Shown: one piece after another, positions 50,697 to 60,101 of the stretch
How the letters are laid out: the number at the start of each line of letters is the position of its first letter
Numbering within the stretch: position 1 is the stretch's first letter
Assembly: GCF_004770615.1 (NCBI RefSeq)
Contig: NZ_RQER01000004.1
Location: 558,001-622,000, forward strand
From: Leptospira langatensis
GTDB taxonomy: Bacteria; Spirochaetota; Leptospiria; Leptospirales; Leptospiraceae
Direction: 5' to 3'
DNA length: 64,000 bases
The notes under the pieces: generated by a model
What the model saw: only the letters and a program-made list of their open reading frames with translations
What the model was told of the DNA's origin: nothing
Databases searched by the model: none
Program-made: the position numbers and the translations under genes

Positions 50697-51108
50697 GGTC
50701 TCCTCCTTTGATCCAGCGGATCACTTGAAAGAGCAAGTAACCGACTGGGCCGAACATTAGAGTCAAGAATAAACATGGGACTAGGATCCATCTGGAAATT
50801 CCCAACGCTTCGGCTTCTTTGGTTTCCCAAACCCCTAAGAATAGATCGAACGCAAGATAATGCACCCAACCCGCAAGAAGCACCCAAGGGTTTGAGAACA
50901 ATAATGCAACTCCTTGCAGAGACTGGAAATTACCCTCTCCTCCAAAATTGAATGCCAAGACGATCAAATACAAAAGAGAAAGCGCAGCGGACCACGCCCC
51001 GCTTCTTACGGAGATCTTGGTAATCTTCTGGTTTGGAATAGCTGCGAGTAAGATCCAACCGACGATCGCGAAACGACTTGCTATCGTAAAAATCAATTCT
51101 GGACTCAT
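50683..51108 (-). CDS. ABA4-like (DUF4281) membrane protein
   Basis: 141 aa with four helices. The family signature is visible in 'LLFSNPWVLLAGWVHYLAFD' and 'VPCLFLTLMFGPVGYLLFQV'. In plants ABA4 is involved in neoxanthin synthesis; bacterial homologues are uncharacterised. It is the first gene of a two-gene operon divergent from a TetR regulator, with palindromic sites between them. Confidence 0.82.
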   Translation of the reverse strand: MSPELIFTIASRFAIVGWILLAAIPNQKITKISVRSGAWSAALSLLYLIVLAFNFGGEGNFQSLQGVALLFSNPWVLLAGWVHYLAFDLFLGVWETKEAEALGISRWILVPCLFLTLMFGPVGYLLFQVIRWIKGGDRASI

Positions 51109-51173
51109 AAAAATCTCTCCACCCCCTTCTATTAAAAGAGGTTTTACTTGCTAAAAGGAACGGATCCTTGTAT

Positions 51174-51202
51174 GTTACTATTGGTAATACCAAATGTTAC
51201 CA
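51174..51202. promoter_or_regulatory. Overlapping palindromes between ABA4-like and tetR genes
   Basis: GTTACTATTGGTAATACCAAATGTTACC holds TTGGT-AAT-ACCAA (51181-51193), TTAC-TATTG-GTAA (51175-51187) and GGTAA-N9-TTACC. Such nested dyads in a divergent tetR intergenic space are typical operators. The site is 27 nt upstream of the tetR ATG (51229) and 66 nt from the ABA4-like start. Confidence 0.6.
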
Positions 51203-51228
51203 ACGTCAACATTTTTTGGAAATATTTT

Positions 51229-51879
51229 ATGCCTGCTAAGAAAAAAACAAAGAAGCCGGAAGGGGCCTATCATCACGGAAATTTGGCGGAAACTCTTAAG
51301 AACCTTGCTTTAAAACGCCTGGAGCTAAGCAAAGATTCCGGGTTTACGATCCGAGAGATCGCAAGAGAGGCAGGAGTCAGCCATGCGGCTGCCTATAGGC
51401 ATTTTCCTTCTCGCATTGATCTACTCGCAGAGATCTCCAAAGAAGGATTCATTAAGATCACAGAAGCGTTTACAGAATCGGAAAAGACAGCTTCTCCCAA
51501 TGATCCTTTCGATCGATTGCAAAAATTGGGTCTAGCCTATATTCGCTTTTGTATCCAGCATCCAGGATATTATAGAGCTATGTGGCATACCGATCTAGGC
51601 TGCATAGACGATATGACAGAATTGCAAGAAGCGGGTAAGCAATCCTTTCTGAAACTTTGGGAGACTATCTTAAGCTGTGAATCCCAAGGAAATGCAGGAT
51701 TCTCTCCCAGAGAAATGGCGGCTGCGGCCTGGTCCATCGTTCATGGATATTCTGTTCTCATCAGCGAAGGCCAGATGGAAAATCCACTTCTTCAGATCAA
51801 TAAGAAGAACGCGATCGAAGAAGCGGAGAAGATCCTGAAAATCCTGAACGTCGGTCTTATAAAAAGGACCGGGAAGTAA
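51229..51879 (+). CDS. TetR-family transcriptional regulator
   Basis: 216 aa from ATG 51229. The upstream in-frame reading to 51148 would include the operator and is rejected. HTH: 'TIREIAREAGVSHAAAYRHF'. The C-terminal part has 'YIRFCIQHPGYYRAMWHTDL' and resembles the TetR_C_33/WHG-type ligand domain. Probably represses the divergent ABA4-like operon and itself. Confidence 0.92.
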   Translation: MPAKKKTKKPEGAYHHGNLAETLKNLALKRLELSKDSGFTIREIAREAGVSHAAAYRHFPSRIDLLAEISKEGFIKITEAFTESEKTASPNDPFDRLQKLGLAYIRFCIQHPGYYRAMWHTDLGCIDDMTELQEAGKQSFLKLWETILSCESQGNAGFSPREMAAAAWSIVHGYSVLISEGQMENPLLQINKKNAIEEAEKILKILNVGLIKRTGK

Positions 51880-51905
51880 GATAGCTTGCAAACTCTAAGT
51901 AGTTT

Positions 51906-52724
51906 TCATTCTAGATAAAAGTTCCCTTTCATATAGAGTTTGCAAGTCCCTCCGATGCGAACCCTTTCTCCCAGGTCTTCGCAGAGAAGATGCCCTCCCC
52001 TCTTAGAGGTTTGATAGGCTTTCAGATTTTTCTTTCCTAATCTCTCAGACCAATACGGGATCAAAGTGCAATGAGCGGAACCAGTGACAGGATCTTCAGG
52101 AACCCCTTTGGCAGGTGCAAAGAATCTGGATACAAAATCATAAGGCTTTCCTGGATCCGCAGGAGCAGTAACGATTGCTGCAAAATACGGTAGCTCTTTG
52201 ATCTTTTCAAAATTAGGAACAAGATCTTGCACATCCGATTCCTTCTCGAAAAGAAAAACAATATCTCTGGCTGCGAGCACCTGCTTAGGAAGTTTGCCAA
52301 AGCATTCCCCGAAATCCTTTACAGATTGATCGAGAACGACCGGTGCTCTCGATGGAAAATCCAGATAATATATGCCCTTCTCCTTAAAGACTTGTAAGAT
52401 CCCACTTTTAGTATGGAAACGAAGAGAAGTAGGAAGAGTTTCGGCCCCTTCTTCTAATTCGTAGATCACAAAGGCGGAAGCGAGAGTTGCATGTCCACAG
52501 AGATCTACTTCTACTCCAGGAGTGAACCATCTCAGATCGAACTCTCCCGATTTTCCATTGGGGCGATAAAATGCCGTCTCGGATAGATTATTCTCCGCGG
52601 CTAATTGCAAGAGCAACGAATCAGAAGGCCATTCTCCCTTCCAAGGTACGACTGCGGCAGGATTTCCCTTAAATAGGGAATCGGCGAAAGCATCTATCTG
52701 ATAGATCTTATATTCTTCTTTCAT
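51906..52724 (-). CDS. PhzF-family protein
   Basis: 272 aa. Family motifs: 'IDAFADSLFKGNPAAVV', NNLSETAFY with the catalytic Glu, 'FTPGVEVDLCGHATLASAFV' and 'EDPVTGSAHCTLIPYWSERL' near the C-terminus. PhzF proteins are isomerase-like (diaminopimelate-epimerase fold); most members have unknown substrates. Convergent with the TetR gene. Confidence 0.93.
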   Translation of the reverse strand: MKEEYKIYQIDAFADSLFKGNPAAVVPWKGEWPSDSLLLQLAAENNLSETAFYRPNGKSGEFDLRWFTPGVEVDLCGHATLASAFVIYELEEGAETLPTSLRFHTKSGILQVFKEKGIYYLDFPSRAPVVLDQSVKDFGECFGKLPKQVLAARDIVFLFEKESDVQDLVPNFEKIKELPYFAAIVTAPADPGKPYDFVSRFFAPAKGVPEDPVTGSAHCTLIPYWSERLGKKNLKAYQTSKRGGHLLCEDLGERVRIGGTCKLYMKGNFYLE

Positions 52725-52899
52725 ATCGTAACTCGGAAGATAACTCTTTCTTCGGAAAGAATACAGCTACAGTTTTCCTTCTTTTTTCCAATACAGAAAT
52801 TATAGACAACCTTATCTACAAAGAAATGTCTAAGGACATGATGTGCAACCAATCAAGCACATCGACATGTTTCTTCGGAAAGTATTTAAGGAGAAGGAA

Positions 52900-53547
52900 A
52901 TGAAAATCGGGATCTTAGGAACCGGAATGGTCGGAAACACGATCGGATCCAAGTTAATCGAAAAAGGATACGAAGTCAAAATGGGCTCTCGATCCGTGCA
53001 AAACGAAAAAGCCGCAGAATGGGTGGCCAAATCCGGAAGCAAAGCCTCTCAAGGAACGTTTAAAGATGCGGCTGCATTTGGTGAGATCTTATTCAATTGC
53101 ACCAAGGGAGAAGTAAGTATAGAAGTTCTTCGCCAAGCGGGCGCCGAAAATCTAAAAGGCAAAATATTAGTAGATGTCTCGAACGCCCTTGACTTCTCGA
53201 AAGGAAGACCTCCGGGACTTCTTACGGATAGTCACAATTCTTTGGGAGAAATGATCCAAAAGGAATTTCCGGATGTGAAGGTGGTCAAGACCCTGAATAC
53301 TACAAACTGCTCGATCATGGTGGATGCTTCTTTGATCAAAGGAGAACACGATATCTTCATTTGCGGAAATGACGCTGCCGCCAAGAAAACGATCTCCGAC
53401 CTTCTCGTTAAAGACTTCGGTTGGAAGAATATTGTAGATCTAGGAGATATCGTGGGAGCAAGGGCAGCAGAGATGCTACTCCCTTTATGGGTCCGCCTAT
53501 ACGGGATCTACGGACATGCAAACTTCAATTTCCATATCGTAAAGTAG
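52900..53547 (+). CDS. NAD(P)-binding oxidoreductase, F420-reductase-like
   Basis: 215 aa from ATG 52900 (AAGGAGAAGG just upstream). Rossmann motif MKIGILGTGMVGNTIGSKL, then 'MGSRSVQNEKA' (a Ser/Arg pair after strand 2, typical for NADPH binding), 'GKILVDVSNALDFSKG', 'KVVKTLNTTNC' and 'NIVDLGDIVGARAAEMLLPL'. It resembles the NADPH-dependent F420 reductase group, but leptospires are not known to make F420, so it is probably a reductase of another substrate. Confidence 0.85.
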   Translation: MKIGILGTGMVGNTIGSKLIEKGYEVKMGSRSVQNEKAAEWVAKSGSKASQGTFKDAAAFGEILFNCTKGEVSIEVLRQAGAENLKGKILVDVSNALDFSKGRPPGLLTDSHNSLGEMIQKEFPDVKVVKTLNTTNCSIMVDASLIKGEHDIFICGNDAAAKKTISDLLVKDFGWKNIVDLGDIVGARAAEMLLPLWVRLYGIYGHANFNFHIVK

Positions 53548-53566
53548 ATCCTAGTACGAAAAAGTT

Positions 53567-53956
53567 TCAGTCTTTCTGAATGAAAGCGGAGTAAGCCATA
53601 GAGGACCAACCGAGAAGAAGGGCCACTCCTCCGAAAGGAGTGATGGCTCCTAGGATCCTCACTCCACTGATCGCGAGAATATAAAGAGAACCGGAAAAGA
53701 TCAAAACACCGGAGAAGATCAGCCAGAATCCTATTCGTAAGGATTTGGATTCTGTCGTTTTTTCGCTCAGTGCCAATGCCAATAACACGACCGAATGGAT
53801 CAGATGATATTTAGATCCTGTATCGAAAATTGCCATTAGGTCTGGAGTTAAGATCGATTTTAATCCGTGAGCCCCGAAGGCTCCCAAGGCGACTCCTAGG
53901 AAACCTAGAAGCCCTGCGAAAAAGAGTAAGTTAGAATTAGAATTTTTGGATGCCAT
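53567..53956 (-). CDS. DUF423 membrane protein
   Basis: 129 aa from the ATG at 53956, four helices. Family pattern 'GALGAHGL' appears as GVALGAFGAHGLKSILTP; 'KYHLIHSVVLLALAL' and 'FSGSLYILAISGVRILGAIT' follow. Function unknown. It overlaps the upstream lipoprotein-type gene by 20 nt. Confidence 0.9.
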   Translation of the reverse strand: MASKNSNSNLLFFAGLLGFLGVALGAFGAHGLKSILTPDLMAIFDTGSKYHLIHSVVLLALALSEKTTESKSLRIGFWLIFSGVLIFSGSLYILAISGVRILGAITPFGGVALLLGWSSMAYSAFIQKD

Positions 53957-54530
53957 AACTATGAAACCGGAGACATTTCCTTCTGAATAATCCAAAGATA
54001 TACATCGTGTTTTCCACGTCCAGACGACTATCGAATAATGCTTCGATAGAATATTCCTTCATTAGATCCTGTAGTTCTTCATAAAAACTCTTTCGACCGA
54101 AAACGAAATGTATGGGAATGAATGAGTCGTTAGAACCCTGTTTAACTGGTAAGAATAATCGAACCCCGAATTGGCAGCCCTTGCTTTCTCCCTCGAAGCG
54201 AACGATCCTATGTTCCGACCAATCCCATCCATCCAAGGAAGCATGAAACATATCTTTATGAGGTAAAGAAGTAGTAGTACGGATCAAACCATCAAAGACT
54301 CCTGTCCTCAATTTCGTAGAACTCGCACCGAAATGGATGGAAGGGTCCCGAAAGTTCACACCGTTGATGCTTACATCGTTATCGGGAGGTATTCCTAAAC
54401 CGGTAGGATAAGGTTCCGGATTTCTTCGGACAAGAGCGCGGTTCTCCATCATAGGGACGCAGAAATTCAGGCTCATGCATTCCGCAAGAACCAAGAGAAG
54501 AAATAGGATGTTTCGGTTTACTGAGCTCAT
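53937..54530 (-). CDS. Exported protein of unknown function, partner of TRL-like gene
   Basis: 197 aa from ATG 54530, which overlaps the TRL-like gene stop as ATGA. N-terminal signal [20 protein letters not shown]; a Cys soon after could be a lipidation site but the box is poor. The mature part contains 'NPEPYPTGLGIPPDNDVSIN' and is otherwise unremarkable. No family recognised. Confidence 0.7.
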   Translation of the reverse strand: MSSVNRNILFLLLVLAECMSLNFCVPMMENRALVRRNPEPYPTGLGIPPDNDVSINGVNFRDPSIHFGASSTKLRTGVFDGLIRTTTSLPHKDMFHASLDGWDWSEHRIVRFEGESKGCQFGVRLFLPVKQGSNDSFIPIHFVFGRKSFYEELQDLMKEYSIEALFDSRLDVENTMYIFGLFRRKCLRFHSYGIQKF

Positions 54531-54907
54531 TCCTTCTTCAGAAGTCTTTGCGGAAGCTTGACCCCAATCCCGCTCACTCTCGTACATTTCTCAAAGTAAA
54601 GAGCGAATAAGAAAGACCTATAACTGTAATCTGTCTGCACATCGAATAGAAGATCGGCCTTGTCCTTGATCGCATTCTGAACGGCAGCCTCATAACTCTC
54701 GTCTCCGGTATACACTGCCCAAAGCCAACTAGTGCCACAGGAGGTCCCTTCTAATTTTCCGATCGGTTCCATTCCTCTTACATCCGAATAACTTTGAGAA
54801 TAGTACCAACCGGGAGATTTGATATTGGTATAAAGACAGTTCGTAAGGAACATAATCGCAGAAAATAAAGGGATCAGGAACGGAACTCTACGAAACGAAT
54901 TTTGCAT
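54527..54907 (-). CDS. TRL-like lipoprotein
   Basis: 126 aa. Signal with lipobox FLTNC (Cys near residue 24). The mature domain matches the TRL-like pattern: '[20 protein letters not shown]', '[20 protein letters not shown]' and '[11 protein letters not shown]' at the end. Family members are small lipoproteins of unknown role, often found near phage-receptor or surface genes. Coupled to the next gene by ATGA. Confidence 0.78.
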   Translation of the reverse strand: MQNSFRRVPFLIPLFSAIMFLTNCLYTNIKSPGWYYSQSYSDVRGMEPIGKLEGTSCGTSWLWAVYTGDESYEAAVQNAIKDKADLLFDVQTDYSYRSFLFALYFEKCTRVSGIGVKLPQRLLKKE

Positions 54908-54998
54908 TTGCTAATTTTCAACAAGTTGAAACACAAAAGTCAAGGTAAAATACCGAAATCTCCTTGTGCCTCTCTTCGCAAAGGAGAATGAAGTAACG

Positions 54999-56234
54999 AT
55001 GCGGACGCAATCCTCACAATTCTATCTAGATATCGAAAAGAAATACGGTGCCTTCAATTACGAACCACTTCCGGTCGTTTTGGAAAAAGGTAGAGGTATC
55101 TTTCTTTGGGATACGGAAGATAGAAAGTATTTCGATTTTCTTTCCGCGTACAGCGCAGTGAATCAAGGACATTGCCATCCTCGCATCATCGACACTCTCA
55201 AATCCCAAGCCGAAAAATTGACCTTAACTTCTCGCGCCTTTTATAATGATCAACTCGGTCCTATGGAGAAATTTTTATGTGAGACCTTCGGCTTCGATCG
55301 AATGGTTCCCATGAATACTGGGGTCGAGGCGGCTGAGACCTCAGTCAAACTCGCAAGACGCTGGGGTTACCAAGTGAAGAAGATCCCAAAAGACCAGGCC
55401 AAGATCGTATTCGCAGCAGGAAACTTTTGGGGACGAAGTCTAGGCGCGATCTCCGCATCCACAGATGACAATAGCAGAGGCGATTTCGGCCCATTTATTC
55501 CCGGATTTTCTATCATTCCTTTCGACGATCTGGACTCTTTAGAGAGGGAACTCAAGGATCCGAATGTTGCAGCATTCATGATGGAACCGATCCAAGGAGA
55601 AGCAGGAGTCATCCTCCCTAAACCAGGATATCTACAAGAAGTTCGCAGGCTTTGCTCCGAACATAATGTTTTACTAATATTTGATGAGGTACAAACAGGC
55701 CTTGGAAGAACGGGAAAACTTTTAGCTGGGGATCATGAAGCTGTAAAACCGGATCTTCTGGTTCTCGGCAAGGCCCTCTCCGGTGGAACTCTGCCTGTCT
55801 CGGCAGTCCTTTCTTCTGATGAAGTCGTTCTTACTTTGAAACCTGGGACCCATGGCTCCACCTTCGGAGGGAATCCATTGGCGGCGGCAGTTGCCACTAC
55901 GGCCGTGCAAGTCTTATTAGATGAGAATCTTTCCGAGAACGCCGAAGCAAGGGGAATAGAATTCAGACAAATGCTTAGCCGACTCAAAGAAGAATATCCG
56001 GACAAAATCCGCGAAGTCCGAGGCAAGGGTTTATTAAACGCAGTCGAATTCTTTCCGGATGAAACAGGTCCCAGAGGAAAAAAGATCTGCTACAAGCTCT
56101 TGGATGTGGGAATACTCGCCAAGCAAACACATGACCATACGATCCGTTTCGCTCCTCCTCTTTGCATCACTAAAGAAGAGCTAGAAGAGGCGACGTCCCT
56201 GATCTTATCCTCTATCCGTAAAACCCTTGACTAA
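54999..56234 (+). CDS. rocD: Ornithine aminotransferase
   Basis: 411 aa from ATG 54999 (AAAGGAG about 14 nt upstream). Class III PLP aminotransferase: '[15 protein letters not shown]', '[20 protein letters not shown]', '[18 protein letters not shown]', PLP lysine in [16 protein letters not shown] and '[14 protein letters not shown]'. It converts ornithine and 2-oxoglutarate to glutamate semialdehyde and glutamate, linking arginine and proline metabolism. No arginase gene is adjacent. Confidence 0.95.
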   Translation: MRTQSSQFYLDIEKKYGAFNYEPLPVVLEKGRGIFLWDTEDRKYFDFLSAYSAVNQGHCHPRIIDTLKSQAEKLTLTSRAFYNDQLGPMEKFLCETFGFDRMVPMNTGVEAAETSVKLARRWGYQVKKIPKDQAKIVFAAGNFWGRSLGAISASTDDNSRGDFGPFIPGFSIIPFDDLDSLERELKDPNVAAFMMEPIQGEAGVILPKPGYLQEVRRLCSEHNVLLIFDEVQTGLGRTGKLLAGDHEAVKPDLLVLGKALSGGTLPVSAVLSSDEVVLTLKPGTHGSTFGGNPLAAAVATTAVQVLLDENLSENAEARGIEFRQMLSRLKEEYPDKIREVRGKGLLNAVEFFPDETGPRGKKICYKLLDVGILAKQTHDHTIRFAPPLCITKEELEEATSLILSSIRKTLD

Positions 56235-56261
56235 TCTTTCAAAATTCGGTTTTTTGAAAGT

Positions 56262-56591
56262 ATGCAAGCCGAAGATAAAAAATACATCAGAGTGTGGCAG
56301 AAGCTAAGCGTATCCGAAGTTTCTTCTCAATTGATGATCATAGACGATCTGTACGGCACTTGCGGCAAATGCAAACATCTAGGCTTGAATTATACCAAGG
56401 ATAGAGCCTGCCCTGAATGCGGGACCAAATTCAAGTATTTAGCTACGAATCTCAAATCTGCGGCCGAGATCGCAAAAGTACTGGCAAGGATAGAAAAGGA
56501 AAATCTGGATTTCATCCTGATCGATAGAGAGGATTATAATCTATCCAAGGCCAAAGACGCGGTAAAGGATCTGTTCAAATCTCAGGACTGA
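56262..56591 (+). CDS. Zinc-ribbon protein of unknown function
   Basis: 109 aa. A zinc ribbon with two knuckles, CGKC and CPEC (residues about 34-53), lies between a short N-terminal helix and a C-terminal part that reads 'SAAEIAKVLARIEKENLDFI' and then 'DREDYNLSKAKDAVKDLF'. No family recognised. It follows rocD by 27 nt on the same strand. Confidence 0.75.
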   Translation: MQAEDKKYIRVWQKLSVSEVSSQLMIIDDLYGTCGKCKHLGLNYTKDRACPECGTKFKYLATNLKSAAEIAKVLARIEKENLDFILIDREDYNLSKAKDAVKDLFKSQD

Positions 56592-56729
56592 GACCTTAAA
56601 AGTCGAATTCGCTTATCGGAGAGGCTCTCCGAAAATCAAAGAAAGTGAATGGACTGATTGCAGGAATTATTTCTTTTTGTAATATCGTAAAATCTAATTT
56701 ACTTCGAAGGGAGAATTCGGACCGATCAG

Positions 56730-58505
56730 ATGGAACATTCGCTCAGCCTATTAACAGATATCGCACTCAGTATCATATTTGCCACGCTTTTCTCCCATAT
56801 CGCTAAAGCGCTAAAGCAACCCTTAGTCCTTGGATACGTAGTCGCCGGATTGTTCATAGGACCCTTACTCGGACCTTATATCGACTCCAAACTCCATATA
56901 GGCTACGTTCATAGCGAGGACAGTATAGAGCTGATCTCGGAGATCGGGCTCATCCTATTATTGTTCATCATCGGACTTGAGATCGATCTGAAAGAATTAG
57001 CTCGCATGGGAAAATCCATGTTCGCTCTGGGAGTTCTGCAATTTTTCTTGGGAGTGATTGCGGCTTGGTTCGCATTTAGGACCTTCTTCCCACCGGCTCC
57101 CGGAAATTTCGATCTGCTTTATTTCGCGATCGCATTGTCCCTCAGTTCTACGATGATCGTAGTCAAACTTCTCCATGATAAATTCGAGATCAGTACTGTT
57201 GCCGGAAGACTGACCATAGGGGTTTTAGTCCTACAAGATATCTGGGCGATCCTTTTCATGGGAATACAACCGGATCTACAAGACCCTCAGATCTGGAATG
57301 TGTTAGGATCCTTAGCAAAAGGCTGCGCTCTTGTATTGATCGCATTCGTGATCAGTCGCTACGTTCTCTCTAAACTCTTCTTATTTGCGGCTTCTAAACC
57401 GGAATTAGTACTGATCACTTCTATTGCCTGGTGCTTCTTCTTATGCGGTGTCGCAGAAAAAGCGGAGCTCTCCAAGGAAATGGGAGCCTTGATCGCAGGA
57501 GTGAGTATCGCTGCGTTCCCATACGGCGCGGATGTGATCAGCAAACTCTCTGGGATCAGGGACTTCTTCATTACTCTATTCTTCGTAGCATTAGGAATGA
57601 AGATCCAATCTCCAAGTGCAAGCGATCTAGGAATAGCATTCTTAGCGATAGGATTCGTCCTGCTCAGTAGAGTGCTGATCATTGCGCCTACAGTTTATTT
57701 CTCAGGCAAAGGATTGAGAGCAGGGATCGTAGCCGGATTGAACCTGGCTCAAATCTCCGAGTTCTCCTTAGTCATCCTTGCTTTGGGTGTTCAAAAAGAA
57801 CATATCGGAAAAGAGTTACAGGCAATCGTACTCACTTCCATGATTATCGCCTCTATTATCTCCACCTACGTGATCTTATTCAACGACAGGATCGCAAGAG
57901 GGATCATGGCATTCGTCTCCTTATTCGGGGTAAAAGACAAAGGAGAACCGTTAGAATCCCAGATCACCGGCGAGACCAAAAGAGATATCGTTATCCTTGG
58001 ATATTTCCGGATCGCACAGGGATTGATAGAAGGGATCGAAAAAGACAGACCTTCTTGGTTAAAGAGGATCCTGGTAGTGGACTTCAATCCTATCTACAGA
58101 CAGACCTTAGAATCCAAAGGAGTTCGTTGGGCCTACGGAGACTTGGCGAATCCGGAAAGCCTTCATCATTTAGGGATCGAAGAAGCGAGATACGTAGTCT
58201 GTACTGTCTCCGACATGATCTTAAAAGGCACGACCAACCGAAGACTATTGGAATCCTTAAAAAGCATCTGCAGACATCACCAACCTAGGATCATTCTTAC
58301 TACGGACGATCCTAAAGAAGCGGACGTGCTTAGAAATAATGGGGCTGCCCATGTGATCGTCCCAGGTAGATTGTCCGGACTTTCCCTGTTCACAGAATTA
58401 AGGGGAATGGTCGAAGATAGCGGCGGCTTAAGTTCTGAAAAAACAGCAAAGCCGAAAGCCAAAAAGACTTCGTCCAATAAGAAGAAGGCTGCAAGAGCCA
58501 AATAG
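56730..58505 (+). CDS. Kef-type cation:proton antiporter with RCK domain (second copy)
   Basis: 591 aa. CPA2 exchanger domain with about 12 helices (1-395; 'QPLVLGYVVAGLFIGPLLGP', 'IGLILLLFIIGLEIDLKELA', 'SKEMGALIAGVSIAAFPYG') and a C-terminal TrkA-N domain (about 415-540; DIVILGYFRIAQGLIEGI, in which the usual GxGxxG is GYFRIAQG, so nucleotide binding may be altered). A Lys-rich tail (KAKKTSSNKKKAARAK) ends the protein. It is clearly divergent from the one at 44035. Confidence 0.88.
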   Translation: MEHSLSLLTDIALSIIFATLFSHIAKALKQPLVLGYVVAGLFIGPLLGPYIDSKLHIGYVHSEDSIELISEIGLILLLFIIGLEIDLKELARMGKSMFALGVLQFFLGVIAAWFAFRTFFPPAPGNFDLLYFAIALSLSSTMIVVKLLHDKFEISTVAGRLTIGVLVLQDIWAILFMGIQPDLQDPQIWNVLGSLAKGCALVLIAFVISRYVLSKLFLFAASKPELVLITSIAWCFFLCGVAEKAELSKEMGALIAGVSIAAFPYGADVISKLSGIRDFFITLFFVALGMKIQSPSASDLGIAFLAIGFVLLSRVLIIAPTVYFSGKGLRAGIVAGLNLAQISEFSLVILALGVQKEHIGKELQAIVLTSMIIASIISTYVILFNDRIARGIMAFVSLFGVKDKGEPLESQITGETKRDIVILGYFRIAQGLIEGIEKDRPSWLKRILVVDFNPIYRQTLESKGVRWAYGDLANPESLHHLGIEEARYVVCTVSDMILKGTTNRRLLESLKSICRHHQPRIILTTDDPKEADVLRNNGAAHVIVPGRLSGLSLFTELRGMVEDSGGLSSEKTAKPKAKKTSSNKKKAARAK

Positions 58506-58512
58506 TTTTTCT

Positions 58513-58704
58513 ATGATTGTTCGTTCGCCCTGCATCAAAATCTGCACCATGGATCCTGAAACAGGGCTCTGCGAAGGTTGCTTTCGGACCTTAGAAGAGA
58601 TCGGTCGCTGGGTCATATACACGGAAGAAGAAAGAAAAGCAATCCGGATCAAGATCGAAGAGAGAAAGGAAACTCTCGGAAAAGATTACTTTCGAAATCT
58701 ATAA
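58513..58704 (+). CDS. DUF1289 protein
   Basis: 63 aa. Cysteine pattern 'SPCIKICTMDPETGLCEGCF' followed by RTLEEIGRWVIYTEEERKA is the DUF1289 signature. Function unknown, possibly metal binding. Starts 7 nt after the antiporter gene. Confidence 0.92.
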   Translation: MIVRSPCIKICTMDPETGLCEGCFRTLEEIGRWVIYTEEERKAIRIKIEERKETLGKDYFRNL

Positions 58705-58726
58705 TTTTCCTTTTTGCAACACGCAT

Positions 58727-58763
58727 TTAAAAACGTTTTAAGTCCTTCTATCGAAATTCGATA
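58727..58763. repeat. Two AT-rich palindromes
   Basis: TTAAAAACGTTTTAA (58727-58741) and TATCGAA-A-TTCGATA (58749-58763) lie 7 nt apart between the convergent DUF1289 and glycosyltransferase genes, next to the hairpin at 58787. They could be part of a compound terminator or a protein-binding site. Confidence 0.45.
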
Positions 58764-58786
58764 AGCAATTCAAACTTCCATTGATA

Positions 58787-58820
58787 AAGCTTTCGATTGA
58801 TCCCACAAAATCGAGAGCTT
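58787..58820. terminator. Hairpin at the end of the glycosyltransferase gene
   Basis: AAGCTTTCGATT-N10-AATCGAGAGCTT pairs at 11 of 12 positions. It overlaps the minus-strand stop codon by two bases and lies between convergent genes. No clean T run follows, so termination is probable but not certain. Confidence 0.5.
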
Positions 58821-59973
58821 ATTGAGTATTTCTCATTTTGAGAACTCTAAGATACTCTCCCACAACTTGATGCGCCGACTTCTTCCAATTGAACCGTTTC
58901 GCATTCAGAAGACCCGATTTCACTTTCGAGTTTAATTTCTTTGAAGATGCAAGCAAACCAAGTAGATTGGTCTCGAACTCTTGGGAATTTGTAGGGTTAA
59001 AATAGAAGGCAGAATTTCCTAAGATCTCAGGCAATACGCTCGCATCCGAAGAATACACAGGACATCCGGAGGACTGGGCTTCTACCGGAGGAAAACCGAA
59101 ACCTTCGTAGAGAGAAGGATACACGAGTAAGCCAGCGGCAGAATATAAAATGCTTAATTCATCTTCCGACAGATACGGAAGTACATGGATCTTATGCTCC
59201 CAACCTTTTGCTTCTTCTTTCAGATACTCAGGTAGTTTGCCTCCCGCGCCGGCGATCACCCAGTTCTGTTTGAGTTTTTTCTCCGACCAAAGAGACTTGA
59301 AAGATCTCAAAACGAATCCGAGATTCTTATGCTCCTTGCCTATTCCTACGCTCAGTAAGTATCCGGATGCCAAATCGTATTTTTGCAAGAACGACTTCTT
59401 CTCCGAATTGCTTCGCGGATAAAATACATCTTGGTCCAGACCGTTATAGATGGTCTTCATTTGATCGAACGAAAAATCAAATACCTCATGCACATCCTTG
59501 GCTGTAAAATCGGAGACGGTAATTACGGAAGCGGACCTTCTTCCGATCATCCAAAACACCAAGCGAAGATAGATCTGTTTTAATAAGGAAGAATGAAACT
59601 GTTTCATTCTGAACGGAATGATATCGTGAATGGTTACGATACAACGATCCAAATATTTCAACGGAGCATTGAAATGAGGAATATCCAATAGATCAAAATT
59701 CTCCATCTCACGAATTCCTTTCCATTCGGAAAGGGAGTAGATACCTGCCCGATATTCCAAAATTTGGTATTGTTTCAAAACTTTCGGTGCTAGGTTTTTC
59801 TTTAAAAGTTCCGGATCTCCTAGGAGAGTGATGGCGATATTCTTTTTAGAGGCAAGCCCCGCCAGTTCGTTCAGAATTCCTTTGATACGTGATCCGATCC
59901 CGGAATGGGCGATCATTCTTGCATCGAAACCGATTTGAATCCATTTTTGAGCCATCGAACTTGTAAAGGCCAT
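58819..59973 (-). CDS. Family 4 glycosyltransferase (GT-B fold)
   Basis: 384 aa. C-terminal GT1-type domain: 'LSVGIGKEHKNLGFVLRSFK', 'VLPYLSEDELSILYSAAGLL' and VYPSLYEGFGFPPVEAQSSG (the EX7E region), then 'SDASVLPEILGNSAFYF'. The N-terminal acceptor domain has 'GFDARMIAHSGIGSRIKGIL'. It adds a sugar from a nucleotide donor, likely in surface polysaccharide or glycan synthesis. It is not inside a polysaccharide cluster here. Confidence 0.92.
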   Translation of the reverse strand: MAFTSSMAQKWIQIGFDARMIAHSGIGSRIKGILNELAGLASKKNIAITLLGDPELLKKNLAPKVLKQYQILEYRAGIYSLSEWKGIREMENFDLLDIPHFNAPLKYLDRCIVTIHDIIPFRMKQFHSSLLKQIYLRLVFWMIGRRSASVITVSDFTAKDVHEVFDFSFDQMKTIYNGLDQDVFYPRSNSEKKSFLQKYDLASGYLLSVGIGKEHKNLGFVLRSFKSLWSEKKLKQNWVIAGAGGKLPEYLKEEAKGWEHKIHVLPYLSEDELSILYSAAGLLVYPSLYEGFGFPPVEAQSSGCPVYSSDASVLPEILGNSAFYFNPTNSQEFETNLLGLLASSKKLNSKVKSGLLNAKRFNWKKSAHQVVGEYLRVLKMRNTQ

Positions 59974-60101
59974 CCTATAGAACTAAGTCGGAATGGCAAG
60001 CCGTTCGATCGCTTTTCCCTTGAAAACAGGATTAAACTGCTGAGACTTGTCCAGATCATAGTCTAAATAAAAATATTTTCCTCGTTCGGGCGGAGATACA
60101 A

